DNA of 5,141 bases from an uncultured Kroppenstedtia sp. (GCA_959600065.1 CAUGKZ010000160.1:1-5141); one strand, 5' to 3'. Shown: positions 1-5,096, counted from the stretch's first letter. Numbers and translations are program-made. The notes: a model not told the origin generated them from the letters alone.

Positions 1-20
1 GATTATGTAATCATCCTTCA

Positions 21-51
21 CCTCTCCCACACTGGATCGGAGAGGTTTTTT
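21..51 (+). terminator. Rho-independent terminator of an upstream gene
   Basis: CCTCTCC (21-27) pairs perfectly with GGAGAGG (39-45) around an 11-nt loop and is followed by six T residues (46-51). This is a standard intrinsic terminator for a + strand gene that ends at or before the left edge of the window. A TAA at 8-10 could be that gene's stop, but too little sequence is present to identify it. Confidence 0.8.
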
Positions 52-70
52 CTGTTCCGGGGAAAAGGTG

Positions 71-102
71 TGCCAAAAATGGCAAAGGTTGCCCTGTATA
101 CT
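71..102 (+). promoter_or_regulatory. Promoter region with possible operator half-sites
   Basis: TATACT at 97-102 matches the sigma-A -10 consensus at five of six positions. No good -35 lies at the usual distance; GTGCCA at 70-75 is the closest match but sits about 21 nt away. The expected -35 zone instead contains TGCCA-AAAA-TGGCA (71-84), a perfect 5-bp inverted repeat, followed by a further TGCC at 90-93. A weak -35 overlapped by symmetric half-sites would fit a promoter that needs an activator or is blocked by a repressor. This rests on motif inspection alone. Confidence 0.4.
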
Positions 103-170
103 GAGACACATCAACAGGCGATGGAACCGTCGGTTGAAATCAAATGCTGTGCATGAGGGGGATTTATCTT

Positions 171-707
171 ATGATGATTATCAGGAAGCTGGGGATCTTT
201 GCTGTGGTGGTTATGTTGGCGGTGGGCTGTAATCCCGCTCCGGAGGATGTGGACACCGGAGGCAAAACCAACAGTACGGAAGCAAAAGAGGGATCCAAAA
301 AAGAAAAAACGGCAGATGAGAAGCGATTCAAGGCAGGAGTGTCCAAGGATTTCCTGGGTGTCCAGGTGGGAATAGGAGAAGTGGTGATCCAGCGGGATCA
401 GATTCAAGTGGGCTTGAATTATGAAAACAAGAGCGGTCAGGCAATTCATTGGTATCCCGATCAGGAAGCCAAGGCCGTCATCGGGGATGTGCAACTCGAT
501 TCCAATTTGTTCATGGATGACACCGGCCTCACCGTAGGCGACATCTCCAACGGTGTCAAGTCCGATGGCGTCTTCACCTTACGCCCTTCCGGAAAGAAAA
601 CGATCGACCCCAAGAAAGTGAAAGAGATCAAGTTCAGCTTCGGCGAGATGTCAAGCGAGGACTTCATGAAGGATACCAAAGTGGAATTCACCATCCCGGT
701 GAAGTGA
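171..707 (+). CDS. Small secreted lipoprotein, DUF4352-like C-terminal domain
   Basis: This encodes a 178-residue lipoprotein probably anchored to the outer face of the cell membrane. The N-terminus has Arg5-Lys6, a hydrophobic core and a lipobox ending in LAVGC, with the lipidated cysteine at residue 20. A charged, low-complexity linker rich in Lys, Glu, Ser and Thr follows to about residue 55. The rest is rich in beta strand with alternating hydrophobic residues (for example the GVQVGIGEVVIQRDQIQV stretch). It resembles the immunoglobulin-like fold of DUF4352-type extracellular domains; this family link is a visual judgement. The ATG at 171 was chosen because GAGGGGG (155-161) sits 9 nt upstream and the resulting signal peptide has normal length. 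In-frame ATGs at 144 and 153 would place extra residues before the signal and lack this site. The gene has its own promoter and terminator, so it is probably monocistronic. Its specific function is unknown. Confidence 0.85.
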   Translation: MMIIRKLGIFAVVVMLAVGCNPAPEDVDTGGKTNSTEAKEGSKKEKTADEKRFKAGVSKDFLGVQVGIGEVVIQRDQIQVGLNYENKSGQAIHWYPDQEAKAVIGDVQLDSNLFMDDTGLTVGDISNGVKSDGVFTLRPSGKKTIDPKKVKEIKFSFGEMSSEDFMKDTKVEFTIPVK

Positions 708-710
708 GGC

Positions 711-737
711 AGGCGGCCACCGGGGCCGCCTTTTGTT
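711..737 (+). terminator. Rho-independent terminator of the lipoprotein gene
   Basis: AGGCGGCC (711-718) pairs perfectly with GGCCGCCT (724-731) around a 5-nt loop and runs into TTTTGTT (731-737). It begins 4 nt after the lipoprotein stop codon and isolates that gene from the accessory island downstream. Confidence 0.88.
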
Positions 738-858
738 ATCCGGATACCGGGACTAAAGATCTTGTCTCTGTTTAAACACCATCCTGTTCTCTGGTGCGAA
801 ATATTTGATCCTCGCGTAATGAAATTATTTACTCCCTTCGGAGGATTTCAAGTATCAT

Positions 859-1065
859 ATGATTTACATCATGGGGTTACCAATTATTTCTCGAAAAAGG
901 AGATGGGTAACCCTTGTTTTTCATCGGTTGAAACGGTTCCTATTTGACCGGCGGGGCTCATCAACAATTGAATATGTGATGATTCTGGCGGTTGGTGCGA
1001 TCTTGGCCATGATCCTTACAGTGACAATGGGGAGCGAAGAGATTCAAAGCGACCGAAAAGAGTGA
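859..1065 (+). CDS. Short Flp-pilin-like / toxin-leader membrane protein, possibly truncated
   Basis: This is a 68-codon ORF with one clear module. A basic segment ending in DRR is followed by G-SSTIEY and then a hydrophobic helix of about 18 residues, before a charged tail ending in DRKE. Gly followed by Glu at +5 and Tyr at +6 matches the class III (Flp/TadE-type) prepilin signal cleaved by prepilin peptidases. Two readings are possible: an intact Flp-like pilin subunit (the length fits), or the N-terminal export leader of a Bacillota polymorphic toxin whose effector part has been lost. I favour the second, because no other tad genes are visible and the next gene is a SUKH immunity-type protein starting at the stop codon. 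The start is uncertain. ATG 859 has GGAGG (840-844) but at a long 14-nt spacing, while an in-frame TTG at 928 would give a more typical short leader without a clear ribosome site. Confidence 0.55.
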   Translation: MIYIMGLPIISRKRRWVTLVFHRLKRFLFDRRGSSTIEYVMILAVGAILAMILTVTMGSEEIQSDRKE

Positions 1066-1076
1066 TTGGGATGACG

Positions 1077-1565
1077 ATGAGGCAGCTTGTAACAAAGCTA
1101 AAGACATTGACAAATTGCGCTGTTTACGTTTCTGTGGGACTTCCTCGTATAAAGGGAGAACATGAACTACCGGCTGATCTCAAAGAATTTTACGAGCTTT
1201 GTGGTGGTGCGATGCTATTTGAAGGAAGTAATTACCCAGTTCATTTAATGTCCCCAAATGACTTTGTTTTGGCAAATCCTGTTATCATTGATGAGTCGGG
1301 AGAAGGGGACATTTCTGCAGATTGGTATATTGTTGCACAAGGTGATAGCGAGGAATATGTCACTATTGATCTGAATAAGAAACGCCTTGGCCGATGCTAC
1401 GATAGCTTTTGGGATCGTCATGGGGTTGCTGGTGATTGCCCGATTATCGCCGGATCTTTTACTGAACTTCTGAAACGATTACTTGATCAAAAAGGACAAA
1501 GACATTACTGGCTACGGGACGATTTTGAACCCTACGGTGACGCGTACGATGAGGAAGTTGAGTAG
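1077..1565 (+). CDS. SMI1/KNR4 (SUKH) family protein, probable immunity protein
   Basis: This 162-residue acidic cytoplasmic protein has the hallmarks of the SMI1/KNR4 (SUKH) superfamily. Near the N-terminus are GLP and LPADLKEFYELCGG, the conserved LP-x-D/Y-L-K-E-F-Y helix followed by a Gly-Gly turn. A central FVLANPVI segment and a GRCYDSFWDRHG motif follow, and the C-terminal helix begins SFTELLKRLL. SUKH proteins are best known as immunity proteins that bind and neutralise nuclease and other toxins of contact-dependent or polymorphic systems. Here the upstream toxin is missing or reduced to a leader. ATG 1077 was chosen because it gives the usual short N-terminus (MRQLVTKLK) and has GGGA 5 nt upstream. 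An in-frame GTG at 1062 overlaps the preceding stop as GTGA, and ATG 1071 is also possible. None has a strong ribosome site, so translation may be coupled to the upstream ORF. Confidence 0.82.
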   Translation: MRQLVTKLKTLTNCAVYVSVGLPRIKGEHELPADLKEFYELCGGAMLFEGSNYPVHLMSPNDFVLANPVIIDESGEGDISADWYIVAQGDSEEYVTIDLNKKRLGRCYDSFWDRHGVAGDCPIIAGSFTELLKRLLDQKGQRHYWLRDDFEPYGDAYDEEVE

Positions 1566-1685
1566 GATAGGTGATTGTATGACAGGTTGCCAAAAATCCA
1601 GCTCTTGTATTTGGGATCCAGGAAGGCACAACAATCGGCTGGCGCTGGTGATATCTACAAAATATCTCCTAAATGTTTTTACTGA

Positions 1686-1841
1686 GGTATCAGAAGGATA
1701 TCAAAGAATATCGTCTTCAAGGACAATGTTTCGTCGATTCGAAGTGAGGGCGCAACGCTCCCTTGACCATCTGTCAGAAATGAGGATGATTGGAGAGCCT
1801 AATTTGTGGAAGAAATGCGTCGTAGGGGGATCGAGCCTTGA
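1686..1841 (+). pseudogene. Possible decayed 3' end of a toxin gene
   Basis: The 272-nt gap between the two SUKH genes has no convincing intact gene, but one frame looks coding-like near its end. After a TGA at 1683-1685 this frame reads a hydrophilic stretch including KNIVFKDNVSSIRSEGATLP, a TGA at 1764-1766, then RNEDDWRA, a TAA at 1800-1802, and finally FVEEMRRRGIEP ending at TGA 1839-1841. That last stop overlaps the TTG start of the next SUKH gene as TTGA, the tight coupling expected between a toxin gene and its immunity gene. The two internal stops, or small frameshifts, would make it a relic. No catalytic motif is recognisable, so no toxin class can be assigned. The left boundary is arbitrary. 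The alternative is that this is simply non-coding spacer. Confidence 0.3.
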
Positions 1842-2281
1842 AAAAAGAAATTTTTGAAGCAATAGAAGAAGAAAGGGATATGTGTCCGGAAGCCTTTGGT
1901 GGGCCTGCAACGGAAGCAGAAGTAATCGAAGCTGAAAAATGTCTTGGAGTTAAATTACCACCTGATTATAAAGAGTTTCTTTACAAGTATGGTTCAGGTG
2001 GTGTTGGAAAGGTTATAGTTTTGGGGTTGAGGGAAGCTGAATTTGTGGCTACACCATCTTTTGTTGAGCAATCGTTGGAATTTAGGAAGCAACTTCCTGT
2101 AGAGTATTCCAAAATGGTAGTGATCGGAGTGGATGGAGCAGGGAATCCTGTTGGGTTTAATCCTTCAGATTCAACTATTTTTGTATTTGATTTCGATTTT
2201 GGTGGGTACCATGCTTTAGCATCGTCCTTTGAAGAGTATTTGGATAAAGCAATAAACCAACAATTGGATGTTCAATTTTAA
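1838..2281 (+). CDS. SMI1/KNR4 (SUKH) family protein, probable immunity protein
   Basis: This is a 147-residue cytoplasmic SUKH-superfamily protein of a different subfamily from the upstream one. The N-terminal half has the classic pattern ATEAEVIEAEKCLGVKLP, then PDYKEFLYKYGSGG: an alpha helix with an invariant Glu, LG-x-x-LP, a Tyr-x-x-FL helix and a glycine-rich turn. A central strand MVVIGVDGAGNPVGFN and a FVFDFDFGG segment follow, and the protein ends with SFEEYLDKAI, the usual C-terminal helix. The likely role is neutralising a cognate polymorphic toxin. The start is TTG 1838, supported by AGGGGGA (1824-1830) at an ideal 7-nt spacing. It overlaps an upstream-frame TGA by TTGA, suggesting it was once translationally coupled to a gene that has since decayed. 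The gene is visibly more AT-rich than the flanking housekeeping-like genes, consistent with horizontal acquisition. No clear terminator follows it. Confidence 0.87.
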   Translation: MKKEIFEAIEEERDMCPEAFGGPATEAEVIEAEKCLGVKLPPDYKEFLYKYGSGGVGKVIVLGLREAEFVATPSFVEQSLEFRKQLPVEYSKMVVIGVDGAGNPVGFNPSDSTIFVFDFDFGGYHALASSFEEYLDKAINQQLDVQF

Positions 2282-2578
2282 AAACCCAGAATTTTAGCCA
2301 TGAATTGAGACCCGAAACGTAAAACATCAAAAAATACCGGCTACTCACAGTTCGGTTTAACTCCTTCTCCAATATCATATGCGGTTGTAGAAACAGGGGA
2401 ATCCGTCAAGGAGAGCAATTGACCGGGCTTCTTTTGTCTTTTGTGGCTTTGGATCAGACCGACCCGAAGGTCGGAACAAATGGTAGGCACATATCCCACA
2501 AATCGTAGTTCCCCGCCCCTCTCAAACCCAAAAGTTATACCGTTGAGGGGAAAGTTGCATAAAAGGTCTATGGATCTA
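2282..2578. other. Intergenic region without a convincing gene
   Basis: Nothing firmly coding is visible between the second SUKH gene and the promoter of the regulator gene. The stretch contains a 6-bp hairpin, CCGACC-CGAA-GGTCGG (2459-2474), with no T-run on either strand. Read on the minus strand it has the stable C(UUCG)G tetraloop. It also contains an imperfect inverted repeat, CCTCTCAA (2518-2525) with TTGAGGGG (2543-2550), just upstream of the regulator promoter. A 29-codon ORF from TTG 2419 to TAG 2508 has AAGGAGA 4 nt upstream but no family resemblance, so I do not call it as a gene. No transposase, tRNA or recognised riboswitch structure was found. Confidence 0.5.
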
Positions 2579-2608
2579 TTGCCATCTTTACTTGATATAG
2601 TATAAAAT
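2579..2608 (+). promoter_or_regulatory. Sigma-A promoter of the HTH-TPR regulator gene
   Basis: TTGCCA (2579-2584) matches the -35 consensus at five of six positions and is followed after 16 nt by TATAAA (2601-2606). TAAAAT at 2603-2608 at 18 nt is an alternative -10. The predicted start near 2613 leaves a leader of about 30 nt carrying AGGTGAT (2631-2637) before the TTG start at 2643. A small inverted repeat, TACT-N6-AGTA (2589-2602), overlaps the -10 and could be an operator for autoregulation, but it is short enough to be chance. Confidence 0.6.
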
Positions 2609-2642
2609 GGTGGCGGATCTTGGATATGGAAGGTGATGGAGA

Positions 2643-3977
2643 TTGAAGCTTTTTGATATACAGGAAATTGGCGGAATCATTCGTAAGATCAGAAAAGAAC
2701 GAGGTCTTCGTCTGGAAGATTTGGCTGATGACAACATTTCCACGGCCACGATCAGCAATGTAGAAAGAGGTGTTGCCCATGTGAAGATAGAGAAGGTTTA
2801 TTACATCCTAGAGAAATTGGGTGTTCCCATGGAGCAACTACCGGAGTTTTTGCTGAGGGAGAGAGAGGACCAGGGTCAGCTGAAGTTTCGTCTGACGTTG
2901 ATCGAGTCGATGAACCGATTGGGTCAGAGTGAATCAGCCCTGTCGTTACTGGAGAAGACGCCCATCCCCGACGACCACTTGTATGCCTCCCAATTTTATT
3001 GGCTCAAGGGCACCTGTTACCTGCATCAGAGAAAACTCAACAAAGCGGAACGGGAGTTTTTCACGGCCATCCGCTTGGCCAATAAAAACGAAACCGCAAA
3101 GATCGACAACATCGAAGCCTACAGTTTCAATGATCTGAGTCGTTGCAGCTACTCCAACAACGACCTCCGGCAATCCCTTCAGTATGCCGACAGCGGTCTG
3201 GATGCCTTTAGCCCGGCGGGGGAAAGACCATGGGTCAAGTATTTTTTGCTACGAAACAAAGCTATCTACTTGGAAAGATTGGGACGGATCGTCGAGTCCC
3301 TGCAACTGGTTCAGGACGTCTGGGAGGAACTCCCCCAAGTCGAACCGATTGCAACCAGACTCTCTTTCTATTGGTTACGGGCCGAGTTGCTCCGCAGGAG
3401 CCATGACTATGAAAATGCGAAAAAATTTGCCCTGAAAGGTATTCAGCTAGCTGGCATCAATCAACACTATGACGGCGCTTTGGCACTCTGGAGCGTTCTG
3501 GGGAGTATTCACACTGCTCGGGAAAAATGGGAGAAAGCAGAAAACTGTTTTAAAATTGCACTCGGACTTCCCCGGGATCGGGTGGATGAAAAATCCTTTT
3601 TACGGGCCTGTACCCAATTGGGAATTCTGTATACCCGACAAGAGAAATGGAGCCAGGCTGAGGACAATCTGACCCAAGCGATTCAAAATGCGAAACGAGT
3701 AGAAGATTATGTGGATCAAATGGATGCCTCATTGGCTCTTGGGCGTCTGTTTTTTCAGCAAAACAGAAGAGAAGAAGCGATCTCTTGTTATCGACAGGTG
3801 GTTGACCTCGCACAGAAGTACAATGTCGGTGAGAAGGAGAACGAAGCGTGGCATGAACTGGCCCGGTGTTGGGAAGGGGTTGACGAGAAGGAATTTCAAC
3901 AATGTACGGTAAATATGTTTAAAGTACAAGAAAGACTCAACCAGAGAAAAGCAGGTGACTTGAATGAAGTTCGTTAA
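2643..3977 (+). CDS. HTH-TPR transcriptional regulator, RNPP-type peptide receptor
   Basis: This 444-residue cytoplasmic protein has an XRE-type helix-turn-helix at about residues 9-63, with recognition-helix segment STATISNVERG (33-43). A long all-helical array of tetratricopeptide repeats fills residues 110-430. Clear repeat cores are FYWLKGTCYLHQRKLNKAE (118-136), FYWLRAELLRRSHDYENAK (242-260), LGSIHTAREKWEKAE (286-300) and LGILYTRQEKWSQAE (326-340). HTH plus C-terminal TPRs at this length is the architecture of NprR/PlcR-type members of the RNPP family, which bind a re-imported signalling peptide in the TPR groove and change DNA binding. Rap phosphatases lack such an HTH. The start is TTG 2643, with AGGTGAT at about 6 nt. 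The decisive context is a secreted pro-peptide gene overlapping its 3' end by 14 nt. Its targets are unknown, and the gene may regulate itself and the peptide gene. Confidence 0.88.
   Translation: MKLFDIQEIGGIIRKIRKERGLRLEDLADDNISTATISNVERGVAHVKIEKVYYILEKLGVPMEQLPEFLLREREDQGQLKFRLTLIESMNRLGQSESALSLLEKTPIPDDHLYASQFYWLKGTCYLHQRKLNKAEREFFTAIRLANKNETAKIDNIEAYSFNDLSRCSYSNNDLRQSLQYADSGLDAFSPAGERPWVKYFLLRNKAIYLERLGRIVESLQLVQDVWEELPQVEPIATRLSFYWLRAELLRRSHDYENAKKFALKGIQLAGINQHYDGALALWSVLGSIHTAREKWEKAENCFKIALGLPRDRVDEKSFLRACTQLGILYTRQEKWSQAEDNLTQAIQNAKRVEDYVDQMDASLALGRLFFQQNRREEAISCYRQVVDLAQKYNVGEKENEAWHELARCWEGVDEKEFQQCTVNMFKVQERLNQRKAGDLNEVR
3887..3916 (+). promoter_or_regulatory. Candidate sigma-H promoter for the pro-peptide gene
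   Basis: GAAGGAATT (3887-3895) fits the sigma-H -35 consensus RNAGGAWWW at every position. After exactly 12 nt, GGTAAATAT (3908-3916) fits the -10 consensus RNNGAATWW except for A instead of G at its fourth position. The site is inside the regulator coding sequence, about 50 nt before the pro-peptide start. This is the arrangement known for Bacillus subtilis phr genes, which sigma-H transcribes from within the upstream rap gene. The consensus is from general knowledge and the match was made by eye, so chance occurrence is not excluded. Confidence 0.5.
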
Positions 3978-4095
3978 AGTTATTTTTTTCTCCTTGTCAA
4001 CCGCATTTCTTCTCTCTATTTTATCGCTGAACCCTGTGACCACTTCAAGTGATCTGTCTGTTCCCAAATACAACGTAGACCAACCGGGAGGTTGA
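3964..4095 (+). CDS. Secreted signalling pro-peptide (Phr/NprX-like), 43 aa
   Basis: This short gene encodes a 43-residue pre-pro-peptide. It begins MKFVKVIFFS, with lysines at 2 and 5, has a hydrophobic core at about residues 6-21 and continues with a polar region. The polar tail ends KYNVDQPGG, giving the export signal plus short C-terminal tail typical of peptides paired with RNPP receptors (Phr, NprX, PapR). The mature signal is probably a 5- to 10-residue piece of this tail released by extracellular proteases; the exact piece cannot be read from sequence. AGGTGA (3953-3958) lies 5 nt before the ATG, which is strong translational evidence. The gene overlaps the last 14 nt of the HTH-TPR regulator in another frame, so the two are co-transcribed from the regulator promoter. 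A sigma-H-like promoter at 3887-3916 could express it separately. The stop lies in a hairpin followed by TTTT. No sequence-level relative is recognised; the call rests on architecture and position. Confidence 0.78.
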   Translation: MKFVKVIFFSLSTAFLLSILSLNPVTTSSDLSVPKYNVDQPGG

Positions 4096-4107
4096 TTGCA
4101 ACCTTTT
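4089..4107 (+). terminator. Weak terminator-like hairpin over the pro-peptide stop
   Basis: AGGTTG (4089-4094) pairs with CAACCT (4099-4104) around a 4-nt loop and leads into TTTT (4104-4107). The stem contains the end of the pro-peptide gene, including its TGA at 4093-4095. Further G-U pairs with the T-run are possible. The stem and T-run are short, so termination would be partial and some read-through into the DUF4349 gene is likely. Confidence 0.45.
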
Positions 4108-4109
4108 CC

Positions 4110-4155
4110 CCGCCCCTTTCGTCCATATAGACAGTTGGAAACTGGAAAGGGGCGG
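4110..4155 (+). promoter_or_regulatory. Inverted repeat that would sequester the DUF4349 ribosome site
   Basis: CCGCCCCTTTC (4110-4120) is the perfect 11-nt reverse complement of GAAAGGGGCGG (4145-4155). The 24-nt loop contains a second small hairpin, CAGTT (4132-4136) with AACTG (4140-4144), stacked directly against the right arm. The right arm contains AAAGGGG, the only good Shine-Dalgarno for the downstream lipoprotein. In any transcript that reads through from the quorum-sensing cassette, the ribosome site would therefore be buried. A T-run is absent, so it is not an intrinsic terminator. A possible -10 (TATAGA, 4126-4131) in the loop could start a transcript lacking the left arm, but it has no good -35. 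Confidence 0.6.
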
Positions 4156-4163
4156 TGGTTACG

Positions 4164-5096
4164 GTGTGGAAAAGGTGGTTGATCTGGGGGGTGTCCCTGG
4201 GGCTGTTGGCGGGTTGTTCATCCGGTGGGGCTCCGGATCAGTCGATGAGCAGTGGTCAAGTGGAAAAAAACGAATTCAGCCCGCTCTCCCGTGAGGGCTC
4301 GACGGAATCCGAGTCCGGGAAGGGGACTGCCGCTTCCGATGTGAAAAAAGCGCTGAACAAAGAAGGCGCTACCGTGGCGCAAGAGGAGCGAAAGGTGATC
4401 TACGAGGCGGAGCTGAAGATAAAAGTGCAGAACTTGAAACAGGCACAACAAGCCATGGAGGCGGCGGCCCGGAAGGAAGGAGGCTACCTGGTAGAGTCCT
4501 CTCAATCTCGGGCGAACAAGGAGAAAAAGGGAAACTATGTGTTTCGGATTCCCCAGGAGTCCTTTCAAGACTATCTGAAACAGGTGGAGAAGACGGCTCA
4601 AGAGATGGAATCCCGCAATATTACGGGCAAAGACGTCACAGAAGAGTACGTCGATCTGGAATCCCGGCTCAAAGCGAAAAAGGCGGTGGAGAAACGCCTG
4701 TTGGAGATGATGAAGGGGGCCAAAACCACGGAGGATCTGCTCAAAGTCTCTGAACAGTTGGCCCAGGTGCAAGAAGAGATCGAACAGTTGCAGGGACGAT
4801 TGAAGTATCTGGAGAACCAGACGGTCTACTCGACGGTGAGGATTCAGGCTTACCAGGCGATCACCCTGGAGGAGCCGGAGGGAAAACCTGGCCTTGGGGA
4901 ACAGATCACACTCGCCTTTGTGCGATCGGTGGGCTGGGTGCGGGATCTGTTTCAGGGCTTCCTGATCTTTGGCGCGGCCTTGTTGCCCCCTGTAGCCGTG
5001 GTGGCGGTGATCGGTGTTCCGATCTTTATGTGGGTTCGTCAACGTAAAGGGAAGGATATTCGGATCCTAGAAAGTAGAGGGGATCGGGAAGAGTAG
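4164..5096 (+). CDS. DUF4349 lipoprotein with C-terminal membrane segment
   Basis: This 310-residue envelope protein belongs to the DUF4349 family. It has a short signal (MWKRWLIWGVSLGLLAGC) whose lipobox LLAGC puts the lipid cysteine at residue 18, then a disordered Ser/Gly/Glu linker to about residue 70. The DUF4349 core starts at RKVIYEAELKIKV (77-89) and includes the characteristic DVTEEYVDLESRLKAK stretch (157-172). Next come a predicted coiled coil at about 165-220 (LSEQLAQVQEEIEQLQGRL-like heptads) and NQTVYSTVRI, the usual closing strand. One membrane helix lies at about 264-291, followed by a basic cytoplasmic tail. The family's molecular role is unknown. GTG 4164 was chosen for an 11-nt distance to AAAGGGG (4146-4152) and a tight n-region. 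GTG 4155, only 2 nt from that site, adds three residues and is the alternative. The ribosome site lies in a strong inverted repeat, suggesting controlled translation. Confidence 0.9.
   Translation: MWKRWLIWGVSLGLLAGCSSGGAPDQSMSSGQVEKNEFSPLSREGSTESESGKGTAASDVKKALNKEGATVAQEERKVIYEAELKIKVQNLKQAQQAMEAAARKEGGYLVESSQSRANKEKKGNYVFRIPQESFQDYLKQVEKTAQEMESRNITGKDVTEEYVDLESRLKAKKAVEKRLLEMMKGAKTTEDLLKVSEQLAQVQEEIEQLQGRLKYLENQTVYSTVRIQAYQAITLEEPEGKPGLGEQITLAFVRSVGWVRDLFQGFLIFGAALLPPVAVVAVIGVPIFMWVRQRKGKDIRILESRGDREE

Noticed and set aside
896..905. AAAGGAG directly before ATG 903 as an alternative start for the class III signal ORF
   Set aside because: The spacing is zero, the frame is wrong, and a frameshift in the T-run near 916-921 would have to be assumed. 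An intriguing relic at best.
762..947. A 61-codon frame starting at TTG 762
   Set aside because: It has no Shine-Dalgarno and no recognisable motif, and it overlaps the ORF with the clear class III signal in another frame.
1483..1857. A 124-codon open frame spanning the end of the first SUKH gene and the spacer
   Set aside because: It overlaps the first SUKH gene out of frame by 83 nt and runs 20 nt into the second. Its composition is rich in Ser, Arg, Cys and Trp like an antisense or shifted frame, and its internal ATG 1579 has only a weak ribosome site. The neighbouring frame fits the TTGA coupling better.
2459..2474. CCGACC-CGAA-GGTCGG hairpin as a terminator
   Set aside because: No T-run follows on either strand, so it cannot be called an intrinsic terminator.
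3729..4073. A 114-codon minus-strand frame over the end of the regulator and the pro-peptide gene
   Set aside because: It is antisense to two genes with good ribosome sites on the + strand and has no domain. The pro-peptide reading explains the same bases better.
4218..5042. A 274-codon open frame on the minus strand opposite the DUF4349 gene
   Set aside because: It lies wholly antisense to a well-supported family protein and is rich in Leu, His and Arg, as expected from the complement of Glu/Lys/Gln-rich coiled-coil codons. It has no recognisable domain.
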